Origin: Puccinia triticina
Lineage: Eukaryota > Basidiomycota > Pucciniomycetes > Pucciniales > Pucciniaceae
Assembly (NCBI RefSeq): GCF_026914185.1
Contig: NC_070569.1
Coordinates: 3,286,001-3,350,000 of the forward strand
Reading direction: 5' to 3'
Length of the DNA: 64,000 bases
Of this stretch, positions 33,274 to 43,804 are shown piece after piece. The notes beneath the pieces were generated by a model that did not search any database, was not told where the DNA came from, and worked only from the letters and a program-made list of their open reading frames with translations. Both the position numbers and the translations under genes were made by a program. Position 1 is the first letter of the stretch, and every line of letters begins with the position of its first letter.

Positions 33274-33396
33274 TGTTGGAGTGGTAGCTCGCAGGAATGA
33301 TGATTTTATTACTAATTAATAAAATCATAACTAAATACTATCTACAAAGTGTCTGTGACAGTTGTCTCTGTTGAGTACTACATACATGTCACAACA
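33274..33396 (-). repeat. Copia 5' LTR
   Basis: A 123-bp repeat followed by TTGGG (33397-33401). Plus-strand GGCTCATAACC ends at its inner edge and is the primer-binding site. Confidence 0.95.
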
Positions 33397-33401
33397 TTGG
33401 G

Positions 33402-34500
33402 GGTATCATCCAGATTCATCAAGCAGCCCAGAATGGATTTCTTCTTGGCTAGCAGGTAAGCTCAAGCGTATTTGTTGGTGCAGGGCCAGGAATCAACATT
33501 TTGAAACATTAGATTCATTTCTTTTTTCTCTTGATCGACGGCAACCCACTTGGCTTGAATATTGTTGGCACGTTTAGCTTCTGCATTAGCATGTTTCGCT
33601 TCCATGGTATGCTTTGCCGACTGCTTCTCCAAGGAAACAAGCAGGTTCATTTTCTTCCACATGTATTCATCTTTGGTAAGTTTGCACTTGGCTCGGTGGA
33701 TCCACAGAGTTCATTCCCAGTCTTTTGATCTTGGAGCTCCAGCAGCAACATTGGAGTTTAATTGCTCAGTTGGTGACAGGGTATCCATCCGGATACGTGA
33801 GAAGGCCAATCATTCTTAGCTTTGCCGCTGAGATTTTTGAATTTAGGAATGTCCTTCAGGAGGATCCACACTCAGTCGTCAGTGAAGTGCTTTTTTACTT
33901 GCTTGTGATATGTTCCTTGCACATTCATTATCCAATCATTGGGTGAGGTACCAGACGCTGGGCTCTTAGTGATTCAATTGTAAAGAGCCGAGAAATTGAG
34001 GCATGCCTCTTGCAAGGGTTTCCATCTGAGTGATGGGAGGGAAAGGGAGTGATTTGTAAATGAAGAAACTTGTTAATAAAAGAATCCAATGTGTTGGAGA
34101 CAACATACCTAGTACATAAACCATCAGCATCTTGTTTGGGTCCGGGTGTAAATTGATTAAAGTCTTCCTGGACTCGGGCCCAAAAGTTGGCAGCTTTTTG
34201 ATTGTTTGATGTGACTGCATCTTGAGATACTATGATCCAGCTCTTTGCGAGTTGCTCATCCTCCTAGGGGGTAAAGTTTGGGCCTCTGCACTTTGGAGGA
34301 GGTTCAGTTTGGGTTTAAGGCTGGGTCTGAGTTGCTGGGGTGGCTGGTGTCAAGTTGGAGTGTTGGGTGGTGGCTGTAGGTTGACGTGATTTTTGAGGTG
34401 GCATGTTGGAGCTGACAAGGTGTGTGGTGAAGGATGCTCCAGGGTTGTGCCGAGGGTTTGTGGATGGCTTACTGTTGAAAATTGCCTTGACTTGTGACAT
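33402..34500 (-). pseudogene. Myb/trihelix-like partner gene of Harbinger, broken by copia
   Basis: It starts MSQVKAIFNSKPSTNP at 34500, with a Gln/Thr/Pro-rich lead. The SANT/trihelix-like part follows: EDEQLAKSWI, then NNQKAANFWARVQEDFNQF and GPKQDADGLCTR. An intron (GTATGTTG...CACTCAG, about 34110-34025) and several decayed exons come next. Stops occur at 34265 and throughout 33500-33950. This is the DNA-binding accessory protein that Harbinger elements encode beside the transposase, usually in opposite orientation, as here. The copia element inserted in it, and its tail is at 25620-25736. Confidence 0.7.
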
Positions 34501-35356
34501 CTTTTGACAATCCGCGCACTCTGTACGTGCTATTACTTGCGCTCACAATCCTGCGCCACAACATGCGCAGCGATTTGCAGTTTCAATCTCATCAGTTGAA
34601 ACCTACTCTTTGAACATGTCTCATGCCTCGAGATCTTTCTCACTTTCCTCATTGACTTCTCAACCTTATTCATCTGACTCAAGATTCAGCTCATCACCTT
34701 TTCAATCATCTCTGCGCCCCTCCTCACTCAAGATCAAGACGTCAAGAAATTCTCAAGAACTCGTCCACAAGTCTCCGCAAAGCTTTAGCTAGGACAGCCT
34801 TTTTAGCTTCCCACTTGGTGAGAAATGCGCCTTGCATTTACCAAATCATCTTATCATTTCTCTTCTCCTCAACCAACTAACACACTCAATCTTTCATCAG
34901 TCATTGTCTTCAGATCTTTGCGCTCTTCTTTTCTTAGTTTTATACTGTTGTCCTTATTCTATCCTCAGGGTTTGTTCTCTTTCTTCTTGTTTATCTTCCC
35001 TTAGGTTATCACAACTAATCCTTGATCTCAACAACTCATCACACCTTCAATTCTCAGTTGTTCTTTTACAGATAGCCATCTGTCTCAGGGTTTGTTTTCT
35101 TATCAAAATAGTTATCTTCTTCCTATCATGTTTTCTCATTCTTGTTCTTTTTAATTTTTGGCCTTTTTGCTCTGAAATTCAGTCCCAGGTTCTTTACTTA
35201 CTTCCAGGATTAGCGGAGAGCAAAGTTACCCCTTGCTACTACTTTTCCTATTCCTAGGAGTAGTTACTCCAAGACTAACCTGACCCAATGCGGTTGAGGG
35301 GTCAGATTAGTTACGCTAATTGGAGCTAAAACCACAACCAATGCGGTTTCTCTTAT
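34501..35356. other. No gene recognised; T-rich plus-strand ORF
   Basis: Plus-strand ORFs at 34610-34792 and 34832-35257 are Ser- or Leu/Phe/Cys-rich from pyrimidine-rich DNA and show no family. A GGGTTTG repeat pattern (CTCAGGGTTTGTT) occurs at 34965 and 35084. Confidence 0.3.
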
Positions 35357-35600
35357 GCGGTATTGGTGATTTGGGACAGGGAGCAATGCCAAAAACCACC
35401 ATGCCCCACAAATTTTTCTATAGCTCCACAAACTCCCATGAATCCATCAATATTTCTTGATAATCTGAAAGCTGTGCATCTTTTCTAATTTTTGATGGAC
35501 TAAAAGCAACATAGGTCCTCCTGCTTTGCTCAGAAGACTGTCTTGAAGATGGTGGACTACAAAAGCCAACCCTGAGCTCCAAGCATCTCATGAGGTTTTT
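35357..35600. repeat. Dispersed repeat, also at 50908-51135
   Basis: From TGCGGTATTGGTGATTTGGG to CTGAGCTCC this segment recurs at 50908-51135 in the same orientation, with roughly one difference per 12-15 bases by eye. A further piece (ATGCACACACAGGTGGCAGG, 35627-35730) recurs at 53768-53860. The source element is unknown. Confidence 0.75.
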
Positions 35601-35734
35601 TCTTACAACATGCCTTGTATCTTGAAAAAATGCACACACAGGTGGCAGGAGATAGCCAGGCTTCAGAATCTGATGAGTTTAAGTTCAAACGTGGAGGTTG
35701 ATTACACAAAGAGGGCACTGCACGTGCAGGGGCC

Positions 35735-36475
35735 TTAGCATAAGAAACAAAGGACCATTGGCATTTCTCTCAAGTTTCACCAATAAGGCTCAAGTCCCTC
35801 CCAGGCTGACCAGCTTGGTTAAGTTAGGCCCCATTGGCCCCCCACGGCTAGCAACCCACCCGGCGCTGCCCTCCTTTATCTCTCTGTCATCAGTTTCTCA
35901 TTGGAGAAGCTTCTGGGGGTCCCGGGGGAGCAGGAATTGCATGCCAAGTCCTTGTTCCTGGGCACATCCTCAAACACCTCATGGACTGATGCCCAGAGCA
36001 GCGCAGAACGCATTGTGGGCCATCAGCAGGGGGAGATCCTGTCACTGCAAAAAAAACTTGGACAACTGCTTGCAGTTGACAGGCAGGATACTCAAGCCAA
36101 GCTGCCATTGTAACTCCACACAAATGCACAAGTGTCTTTGTTGGCACAGTCAGTGTGCAAGGTGCACAGTGACTGTGCATTGAAGCTTGGGTTGAGTCAA
36201 ACCTTGAGTAAGGCTGGTGTAACACCACAAGCTTCCTCAGAGTTACCGCATGTCAACTGCTCACAGTTGTCACATTTTTTTTTTGCAGTGTGTGGCCCGT
36301 GGGCCCAGCGCGGGAGCTTGGACTGTGGGGTGGAGGGCGTGCAGGACACGCTTGAGTGCTGGAATGGGGTCTCCATTAAAGCACAGCAGGAGGGTATAAG
36401 AGAAGCAGGGCATTGGAATGCATAGATTGGATGAGTCTGTGTATACAGCAGTAAGGAGGGGTGTTCAGAAGGACC
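35735..36475. repeat. Duplicate of the 3' flank of U2AF35 (see 61105-61545), with MITE
   Basis: It shares a run of blocks in order with 61105-61545: GGACCATTGG.ATTTCTCTC, TCAGTTTCTCAT, CACATCCTCAAACAC, GCGCAGAACG, GTGGGCCATC, GGAATGCATAGATTGGA and CAGAAGGACCTGT. The last block includes the U2AF35 stop codon region. A 248-bp MITE splits this copy at 36043. No coding function is evident here. Confidence 0.75.
36043..36290. mobile_element. CACTG-type MITE (family 2), 248 bp
   Basis: Ends CACTGCAAAAAAAA/TTTTTTTTGCAGTG, with imperfect inner inverted repeat CAACTG..TGCAGTTGAC. TGT is duplicated at 36040-36042 and 36291-36293. A 3-bp duplication and CACTG ends suggest the CACTA superfamily. Related copies are at 41862-42295 and, right end only, about 50441-50481. 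Confidence 0.8.
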
Positions 36476-37567
36476 TGTTGGGTTTGTCGAGGTGCTGGTG
36501 CTTTGGTTGCAGGCTGGTTTATGCATTATGCATATGTGTACACCACACGCAGGGGCTTGAGCTCCAGGTACACCACTGCTCAAAATTTTTTGAATCAGAG
36601 CGTGGGCTTGGCTGCGGGGTCAGGAACAGGTTTGGCATGACCTCTCCACCCTGCTTTTCACAACGGAGACGGTTTGACACCAGCAATGGGTCAGAACTAC
36701 GTTGGTCTGCCCCATCCAACCCGCATGTCAAGCCAACACCGCCAACACAGTGTGTTGGCATGACAGCTGGGTTGATCAGGGGTCATGGATTGCCAGCCCT
36801 GCCAAGCAGGCCAACGGTGTCATTGGGTTGGGCATGCCCAATTGACTCCGTCAGCTTGATTGCCTGTCAAGTCCAAGTCCAGCAGGACTCAGCAGCAGAC
36901 AAAGGCTTGTCTCATTGAGAAAGCCAACGCGGCCAGCTGGTTGGACCTGCGTTGAGCCTCAGCCATGATCAGCTGGCCGTCCGGGTTAGCTATTTTCCTT
37001 TGGTTGTTTTCGCCCGTTGTTGACACTGTGACCACGTGCGGAGCCCTCTCTGCCGGAGACAGGCCGTGCTGAATCTGGCAACATTCCAAATTACCAAAGT
37101 TCCAAACCGTCCTCTGCATCGACCATATTGCACGGCGAGGAATTTAATGACAAATCATGTGTTGCGACACCCAGACGAGCTCGTTGGGGTTGCATCCGCA
37201 GTGACTTTGCAGCTTCCGCAGTGACTGCGCGTGAATTCGTCTCGGTGTCGCACGGAAAAATCCGGCACTCAACTCTTCACCGTGTCGACTTGTCAGTTTT
37301 CACTACATACACCAAGAATCAATTCAACTTCATCTGCAACTTGGTCAGAATGTCTCGCTCTAACTCCACTCTGGCTCACACTCAAATCTAACGTTTTTCT
37401 CTTCAGCTACCCTTCTTCATCTTTCTCTCGGTCCCGAGTTCTCTACTTCTCGTATCAGTTTACTGGTAAGTGATTTCTTTCGATCTTCATCTGTCTTTCT
37501 TCCTTATTTCATTGATTTTTTCTTGTCTTCTTTTCTGACTTATTTCAAAAGCCCTCAGTCGGTCCAC
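36476..37567. other. No gene recognised; possible 5' region of the CR gene
   Basis: Short overlapping ORFs only. From about 37350, pyrimidine-rich DNA (CTTCTTCATCTTTCTCTCGG) and a GTAAGTG donor at about 37471 suggest a 5' UTR intron leading to the CR-type gene, but no start can be fixed. Confidence 0.3.
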
Positions 37568-39832
37568 ATGCACACTGTCATGATGGTACCTACGAGGATC
37601 TGGCTATCATTCCGGGACAGCCTCATCTGCGTTAAAACCGAAGGACTCGAGCTTGTTTATGACCTCGCGAGCGCGACAAGAACTAAATTACCGCGTTCAT
37701 TGTGTGATGTCGACACATCGGACATCACCCTACATGTGGCCGAACATGCGGAGGCACTCAGTTCATACTCATCCCTTGCGGAACATGCTGAACAGCTATC
37801 ACGTTGCGCCGACCCGGGGGCTCCTCTGATCGTGAAAGGTAAGCCTCCATCTTGTTTGCATCTAATATCAAACAGTTTGTCCCATTATTTGTCTCAAAAC
37901 TGAGTGTTGCCCCGGAGACTCCCCTCATAGTGAAAGGTATTCCCCCGAGAATCATGCTATCGCTCAAGGGCCAGAAGATCAGCGTGCAAACAAAAGGACT
38001 CGAGCGTGTTGATGACCTCGCGCGCGCCGCAAAAAATAATTTCTCGCGTTCATTGTGTGATGTCGACACGTCGGATATTACCCTACATGTGGCCGAACAC
38101 GCGGAGGCACTCAGTTCAGACTCACACCTTGCGGAACATGCTGAACAGCTATCTCGTTGCGCCGACCCGGGGACTCCTCTGATCGTAAAAGGTAAGCTTC
38201 TATCCCGTCCGCGTTTGAACTCTCGTGCCAGAAGCTCCAGGTTAAAGCTGTGCTTTTGTCCCACTCCCTGCTTGACTCTTGAACAAATAATGCGGGTAGT
38301 TCCAGTCAGCTGGAACGTTCTAGAGGACCTCGTACGCTTCTGGAAGGCTCTACCAGAAGCCACATTGGCTACCCACGGGGAGATCGAATATTTAGACCTC
38401 AAAGAAACATATATTCTCGGAGATAAAGAGCTCGGTACCCGCTTGCTTGTACGCCCAATTTACAAAGAGCTCTGCACACATTTTGAGCGTAATCGCTCTA
38501 CCAAATTCAGATGGGTCGTTACCGGTACTCCCGGGATTGGAAAAACTTTTTTTTCTGCCTACTATTTGTGGATCGCTGCGTGCAACAAGAAAACTGTGGT
38601 GTGGCAGCCTTTCATAACAAAGGGTTCTGCTGTATTGACCTATTTGATGACACAAGACGGTGTTGAACGGTTATCTGAATACAGTCACAAGCTTCTCAAG
38701 GCTCACGCGGACTCCGAAACCATATACATACATCGCGGATGGCCAAGTTCCATCCCAGTCGAAAGCCTGGACTCTCCTCGTTACCTCTCCACAGGCCGAC
38801 CGTTACAAACACCTTCTCAAGAATAGCGGCTCAGATCTATTGTATATGACACCTTGGAGCTACGATGAGATGAAACGTTGCAAAGCCATTCTCTATCCAG
38901 AAGAAGAAAAATTCCCCACGACGCTCATGAACCAGCTTTTCGATTGGTACGGCGGTGTGCCGCGAGATGTCTTCCAACTGACCTCTTCTGAATTCAACAC
39001 CAACCCCGACGTGGACACTGTGGTGCAAAAGATGTCCAAGAAGCTGATTGACGTCATCCAATACGAAGGTCCAGTTTCCAATCTTATTCATGCACATCAG
39101 GCCAGAACTCGTGAAGAAGAATATTCGCATCGTGTGCTACACCTATGTACGCACCATACTGGAGATCTCGCTCAGTATTCCGTGGCATGGGCATCACCCC
39201 GAGTTGGGAGAGAAGTGTTTCGCTTATATGCAGAGGAAATCCGCAGAAACCTGAAAAGCTTCCGGGGTATCAACGGCTTTACGGATGGCAATGCGCGTGG
39301 AGCACAGTTTGAGGTATACGCTCACGAGTTGTTGCGAGAAGGCGGAACCTTTCAAGTCCGTCGACTTTGCGAAGATCTGTCGAGCGACCAGAACGCTGAG
39401 GTCACGTTTCCCGCAACCGAGCTTCGAGACTTCCGAACTTACGAAGACGTTGACCTGGGCACCGACGTTTATTGGCAGCTGCAAAGTAAAAATCTGGCAT
39501 CAATCGATTCGTTGCGTGGACCAGCCAATTTTTTCCAAATGACAGTTTCGTCAACACATCCGATCAAGCATCATGGCCTCGCAAAAGCTCTAGACCTGGT
39601 GGACAAGTCCGAATCTCCCATAAAGCTTTACTTTGTCGTTCCATCCAATGTTTATTGGACCTTTAGATGCCAGCCACATCATAACCAAAAGGGGGCACTA
39701 TTCAAGAAATCACTTGGTGAACGAGTCTGCGAAGTAGAGCAGTGGGCTTTGTTGATTCCAACTGGGTCCGAGGAGCCGGCGAGAGGCAAAGACAAGGAAT
39801 ACCATGCTGGAACAAAAAGGAAGTTTGTTTGA
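37568..39832 (+). pseudogene. Crinkler/RHS-type (CR) effector-like protein: header, P-loop NTPase, nuclease-like domain
   Basis: Header exon copies at 37602-37845 and 37955-38198 encode SLCDVDTSDITLHVAEHAEA and end in PLIVKG at GT donors. After an intron (GTAAGCTT...GGGTAG, about 38193-38297) comes PVSWNVLEDLVRFWKALPEA, then a P-loop, GTPGIGKTFFS, at about 38525. The Walker B-like YIADGQ at about 38730 lies at a 4-base duplication (TACATACA) that shifts the frame. The second frame continues to 39832 with FDWYGGVPRDVF, EVYAHELLREGG, YWQLQSKNLASID and FFQMTVSSTHPI, the pattern of the C-terminal nuclease-like domain of CR proteins. Known CR proteins, in oomycetes and some fungi, combine a ubiquitin-like header with NTPase and REase-like domains; many act in host nuclei. 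The duplicated header and the frameshift suggest a decayed copy. Secretion is not evident. Confidence 0.7.
37602..38198 (+). repeat. Tandem duplication of the CR header exon
   Basis: Two copies, 353 bp apart. Both read GGACTCGAG..TGTTTATGACC/TGTTGATGACC, TTCATTGTGTGATGTCGACA, CATGTGGCCGAACA and ACATGCTGAACAGCTATC, and both end GTGAAAG/GTAAAAG plus GTAAGC. A third PLIVKG end piece stands alone at about 37918-37938. Alternative splicing of either header onto the common body is possible in an intact relative. Confidence 0.8.
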
Positions 39833-40145
39833 AAAGATGCACCCACCGAAAAAGATACTTGGGCTAACCCCCTCTTCCATGTGACTGCCGAGTTCTCTCG
39901 TCCTATTTCTAGCCCTAAAGGCAATCTTGTTCATCATCTGAATAAACTTATATCACTTATTTATATAATACAAGATCAAATATGAATTCCAATGCTATCT
40001 TGACACCATTCTTTAAACAGAGTGTTGTACTTTAGACAGAAAAGATTGGATCACATTTTTTTTTTCAGAAAATGATCTTTCTTTTTTTTTGTGTGAACTG
40101 CAACCAATGATAAGGCTATGACCGACCCGGGCTCATCGCACACAG
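39833..40145. other. Intergenic
   Basis: AT-rich 3' flank of the CR gene with T-runs near 40058 and 40083. The first exons of the cysteine synthase that should precede 40146 are not found here. Confidence 0.5.
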
Positions 40146-41025
40146 TTCTTGAATCCAGGCGGGTCGATCAAGGACCGGATCGCTCTCCAAAGTACGTCCG
40201 TCCACCCATCACAGACCAGCGAGACGATGGGAGGGGAGGGAGACTGACTGCTGATGCGCTTTGCCTGCGCTTTGGTGGAAAAGTTGTGCGGGAGGCAGAG
40301 ACGGCCGGGTGGAATGCGCCGGACACGACGCCCCGCTGTCGGGTGTTTGAAGGGACGAGCGGGCGCACGGGGATCAGTCTTGCCATGGTTGCCCGGGCGA
40401 TGGGGTACGACGCAGGCAGGTGCTTTTCCTCTCCTCCACGCGTCCCACCCCCACACACCCACACATAAAGCTGAGCTTCGCTCTCTCGAGGGGGGACACA
40501 CAGAGATCGCTTTGCCGGATGACACGGCGGTCGAGAAGGCGCAGTTGATCGAGAACATGGGCGCCACCGTCGTCAAAGGTTCGCCCCCTCCCCCCTCCTC
40601 ATCGCGTCTCGCCTGATCCGTCCTGTTTTGCGAAACCCCTCCGAGGCATATTAGTCCGTCCAGTGAGCATCTCCAACCGGGCCCATTACGTGAATGTGGC
40701 GCGGGACCGGGCCCGGCAGTTTGCGGCCCAACAGGGAGAAGGAGGCGGGGCGCGGGGACTGTTCGCGGACCAATTCGAGAGCCCGATGAACTGGCGGACG
40801 CATTACCGGTGCCTCAGAGTCTCCTTTCTCCTCGCACGCTCTCCGTCGCTTATGTGCTGATGTTCGTGAGAATGTGGATGGACGAGATTGCAGGACGACG
40901 GGGCCGGAGATCTGGGCCCAGACGGCCGGAAGGGTTGTCGCCGGCGCCGGCACCGGCGGGACGATGGCCGGGGTCGGCAAGTTCCTGAAGACGAGGGACG
41001 AGCGGGTCCAGCTGGTCGTCGCGGA

Positions 41026-41056
<31 letters not shown>

Positions 41057-41721
41057 CTCTGGCCTCTTCAACAAGGTCTGTCCGCCCTCTCTCTCTCGCG
41101 GGCTCTCTGGGCCCGGACCAGCCTGCCCCTTTTGTTGATTTGTGTTCTCGCTGGCCGATGCCTGGATAGGTCAAGCATGGCGTCCTGTTCTCGGACACCG
41201 AAGTCGAAGGCAAACGGCGCCGACACCAGGTCGACACAGTTGAGCCCTCTTTCATGGCGCGTGTCTCGTATTTATATATTCATAAACCCTATCTGTTGGA
41301 AATGGAAATAAAGGTGGTTGAGGGGATCGGGTCGAACTGGATGACGGGGAACTTAGAGGAGATCATGGACGTAGTGGACGATGCGATCAAGTGAGCGGTT
41401 TTTGCTGGGCATGATCGCGGAAAGCCATGTGATTGAGCAGAGAGAGATGGCTGGGGACAACCCAGGGTGACGGACGCGGAAGCGATCTCGATGTCGCGCA
41501 AGATCCTAGAACAAGAGGGGCTCTTCCTCGGCTCGTCGTCGGAGGTGAACCTCGTGGCCAGTCACAAGCTCGCCCTGGCCCTGAACGCGGATCGAGAGGC
41601 GACCGGCGCCGAGACGCCCGGCTGGATCTGCGACTCCGGCCACCGCCATCTGTCGAAGTTCTGGAACGACCCGTTCTTGGCCCGCCACGGCTTCCTGGAC
41701 TCCCCGCCGTCGCTCTCGTAG
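40146..41721 (+). pseudogene. Cysteine synthase (fungal CYS2-like, PLP-dependent), 5'-truncated
   Basis: It begins at an AG acceptor with FLNPGGSIKDRIAL, which contains the PLP-binding Lys. Exons with small GT-AG introns follow: VVREAETAGW and FEGTSGRTGISLAMVARAMG (40284 on); ALPDDTAVEKAQLIENMGA (40506); VSISNRAHYVNVARDRARQF and [14 protein letters not shown] (40655); [13 protein letters not shown] and [16 protein letters not shown] (the glycine-rich PLP phosphate loop, 40899); VADP then [27 protein letters not shown] (41312); and ISMSRKILEQEGLFLGSSSE to CDSGHRHLSKFW (41467-41721). The enzyme makes cysteine from O-acetylserine and sulfide. The first 60-70 residues, with the IGNTPL motif, are absent, and a 29-C run inside an exon shifts the frame. 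Coding DNA is very GC-rich compared with its surroundings. Confidence 0.8.
41026..41054. repeat. 29-C homopolymer inside the cysteine synthase exon
   Basis: The family needs only about six C here (codons Asp-Pro-Pro-Gly). With 29, the downstream GSGLFNK is out of frame. The length may be wrong in the assembly. Confidence 0.9.
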
Positions 41722-41861
41722 CTTCCGCTGTTTGGAGGCCAGCGGGCTCGTCGGCACGCATCGAGCCTCTAAGACTCTTGGGAGGACCCCGGCAAGCCTC
41801 TGCTGTGAACCGTCCCATGTAACCGGTAACAATACACCTTTTTTCCAAAATGATGCTCATG

Positions 41862-42295
41862 CACTGCAAGAAAACCTTGCGCAACTGGCTCCAGTTGCCA
41901 TGCGAGTTTATCCTGTGTCACGGCTGTTGTTGCATTGGCCAAGAATTCACCAGTTGTTTTGCGCAGTCCACTGCACTGCCAGAATAATGGGCTGGGTTGA
42001 GGTTATCCCAGTTAAACTGGGATGAACTCAACCAATTTAAACTTGGTTGATCTCAACTGATGAAATATACCCCCCTTGGGTTTATATTTCATTGGATGAG
42101 ATCAACCCATTTTGAATTGGTAGAGTGCATCCCAGTCAAACTGGGATGACTTCATCCCAGCCAAATATGCTGGCAGTGCTGTGCATTGAAGCTGGGTGAT
42201 CAGCAACCATTGTTAAAGGCTTGCATCGCTCCAGAGGCTTCTTCAGAGCTCTTGCATGTCATCTGGTGTCAGTTGCACCAGTTTTTCTTGCAGTG
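41862..42295. mobile_element. CACTG-type MITE (family 2) with a family 1 MITE nested inside
   Basis: Ends CACTGCAAGAAAACC/TTTTTCTTGCAGTG, with CAACTG..CAGTTGC inner repeats. The flanks ATG (left) and ATA (right) form an imperfect 3-bp duplication. The 41974-42178 element is inserted in it. Confidence 0.7.
41974..42178. mobile_element. CACTG-type MITE (family 1), 205 bp, nested
   Basis: Ends CACTGCCAGAATAATGG/ATATGCTGGCAGTG with ATCCCAG..CTGGGAT palindromes. CTG is duplicated at 41971-41973 and 42179-42181. It is about 90% like 18689-18904. A piece of the same family (42626-42724) lies just to the right without ends. Confidence 0.85.
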
Positions 42296-42627
42296 ATATG
42301 AACAATTTCAATTTGGTAGCAACTGGAGGACTTCCTGTCAACTTTGAATAGATCTGGAACTTCAGATTTTGCAGGGGAATCTGAGATTTGGAACTCTGGA
42401 TCACTTTGGGGATCTTTGGGGACCTATGTGCATAAATTTCCTTGTGAAATCTGAAATTTGGCGGCTCAGATCTGACTTTCCAGATTGACAGGAAGTCTAA
42501 AAAACAGTAAATGGCTGGAAATCCTGCATTTTGTGGCGGGAGTGGGGATTGCATCTGTGAACATGCCCATGTAAAGTGTATCAAGGATGTGGTTTTCAAG
42601 CACAAACCCCAATTTTCCCTGCAGTAA
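42143..42627. repeat. Segmental repeat, copy 1 (partner 50331-50813)
   Basis: From the right end of the family 1 MITE (CTTCATCCCAGCCAAATATG) through the right end of the family 2 MITE into a 330-bp tail (TTTGGTAGCAACTGGAGGAC ... AATTTTCCCTGCAG). It is nearly identical to 50331-50813. The shared boundaries show that one unit, already containing both MITE ends, was copied. Confidence 0.85.
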
Positions 42628-42727
42628 ACTTGGTTAATCTCAACTGATGAAATATACCCCCCTTGGGTTTATATTTCATTGGATGAGATCAACCCATTTT
42701 GAATTGGTAGAGTGCATCCCAGTCGAA

Positions 42728-43432
42728 GCCGTCTCCGCTCATTTCTCTCTAGCACACGTTTCCGGTCAGGAACTTTCTGCGGCAAGGCAATCAAGATTCC
42801 AAACTGTAGACCTCAATGGTCCCTACACCAGGGGAGAAAGTGTGGCACTCTCTAGAGTGTGCCAGGCTGTAACTTTATCATTCAAATGGTCTGAAGTCAG
42901 TTCAATGTCAGTGCACAACTTTTGTTTGATTGTTTTTATAACTCATTGGAAACTATTGCATGTAAGTATGATGAATTGATGGGTTGAATAGTTTGAACTC
43001 ACAATTCACTCCTCATGAATTGTTGTTCAAATGTAGCCTATCTTACTCATAAGTCTAGATTTCATAATTCATTATCTTTCATATTGTGATCTGGCAGAAC
43101 ATGTCAATGACTAATGTTCAATTCACTCCCCATAAACATTGAATTTTTTCTGCCAACTGGGAGCATCTGTGATAATTACGTTCATATGGATATGTTGTGT
43201 GTTTAGGCCGTCTGGTGATCACTCATCCAAGCCATTTTGGGATGAAGTGTATATAAAGTTGTATGAAGGATTAAAGTCATGATAGTCTCTTATCTTCTTT
43301 TTTCTGGTGTGATTGGCTTTGCCCAAAAATTTTGCGGCAAAGTCTATGTGTAGTTTGAGGCATAGGAACTAGCCTGTTGGGAAGTGCAGCTCCTGCCAAC
43401 AATTCTCCTGCACTGGTTTTTTGAGGAGAGTA
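42728..43432. other. No gene recognised
   Basis: AT-rich DNA. One 45-bp piece, ACCAGGGGAGAAAGTGTGGC ACTCTCTAGA, recurs at about 49181-49220. The only ORFs are short. Confidence 0.35.
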
Positions 43433-43804
43433 CAGCCATTCTTGAAAAGCTTGCGGGCTCGAGGCCAAAAAAAGATTTTTTTATTTCAGCCACAGGCCTG
43501 TACAGCTTCACTGTACAGGCAGTCAAAATCCCTTCGGGCGGCTGTTTGGCTTGATGAGGGTGCCGCGCTGGCCACAGGGCAGGGGAGGGGGATGCGGGGA
43601 AGGGTCCGATCAGTGTAAAATTGGTCCACAATTCCAATGGTGCAACCCTTGAGGCCCCAAAGTTAAAAACAAAGAAAGTAGTGATTTTCTTACAATCACA
43701 TTACTGTATGCAGCCTGTCATACAGGGGCTATACAGGCTTTGAGGCTGAAAATAGCAGTCCAAAATTTGGGCCTACCCAACCGCAAGCTTTTTGAGAATG
43801 GCTG
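43433..43804. mobile_element. Mariner-like MITE with TA duplication
   Basis: Inverted ends CAGCCATTCTTGAAAAGCTT GCGG/CCGCAAGCTTTTTGAGAATGGCTG are flanked by TA (43431-43432, 43805-43806), with no ORF of note inside. A TA duplication fits Tc1/mariner-type movement. Confidence 0.6.

Larger units (their letters stand above)
25737..33396 (-). mobile_element. Ty1/copia retrotransposon, complete with TSD but inactivated
   Basis: Two 123-bp LTRs (25737-25859, 33274-33396) start TGTTGGAGTGG and end in ACAACA. They are flanked by TTGGG on both sides (25732-25736, 33397-33401). On the minus strand the 5' LTR is followed by GGTTATGAGCC, a half tRNA-iMet primer site. A polypurine tract, AGAGGGGGGGA, abuts the 3' LTR. 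Gag, protease, integrase, RT and RNase H follow in copia order. The copy is broken by frameshifts and by a 1.9-kb DNA element inserted at the gag/protease junction. It inserted into the Myb-like gene of a Harbinger element. Confidence 0.95.

Noticed and set aside
40803..41884. Minus-strand ORFs of 150-165 codons over the cysteine synthase
   Set aside because: They are antisense shadows of GC-rich exons.
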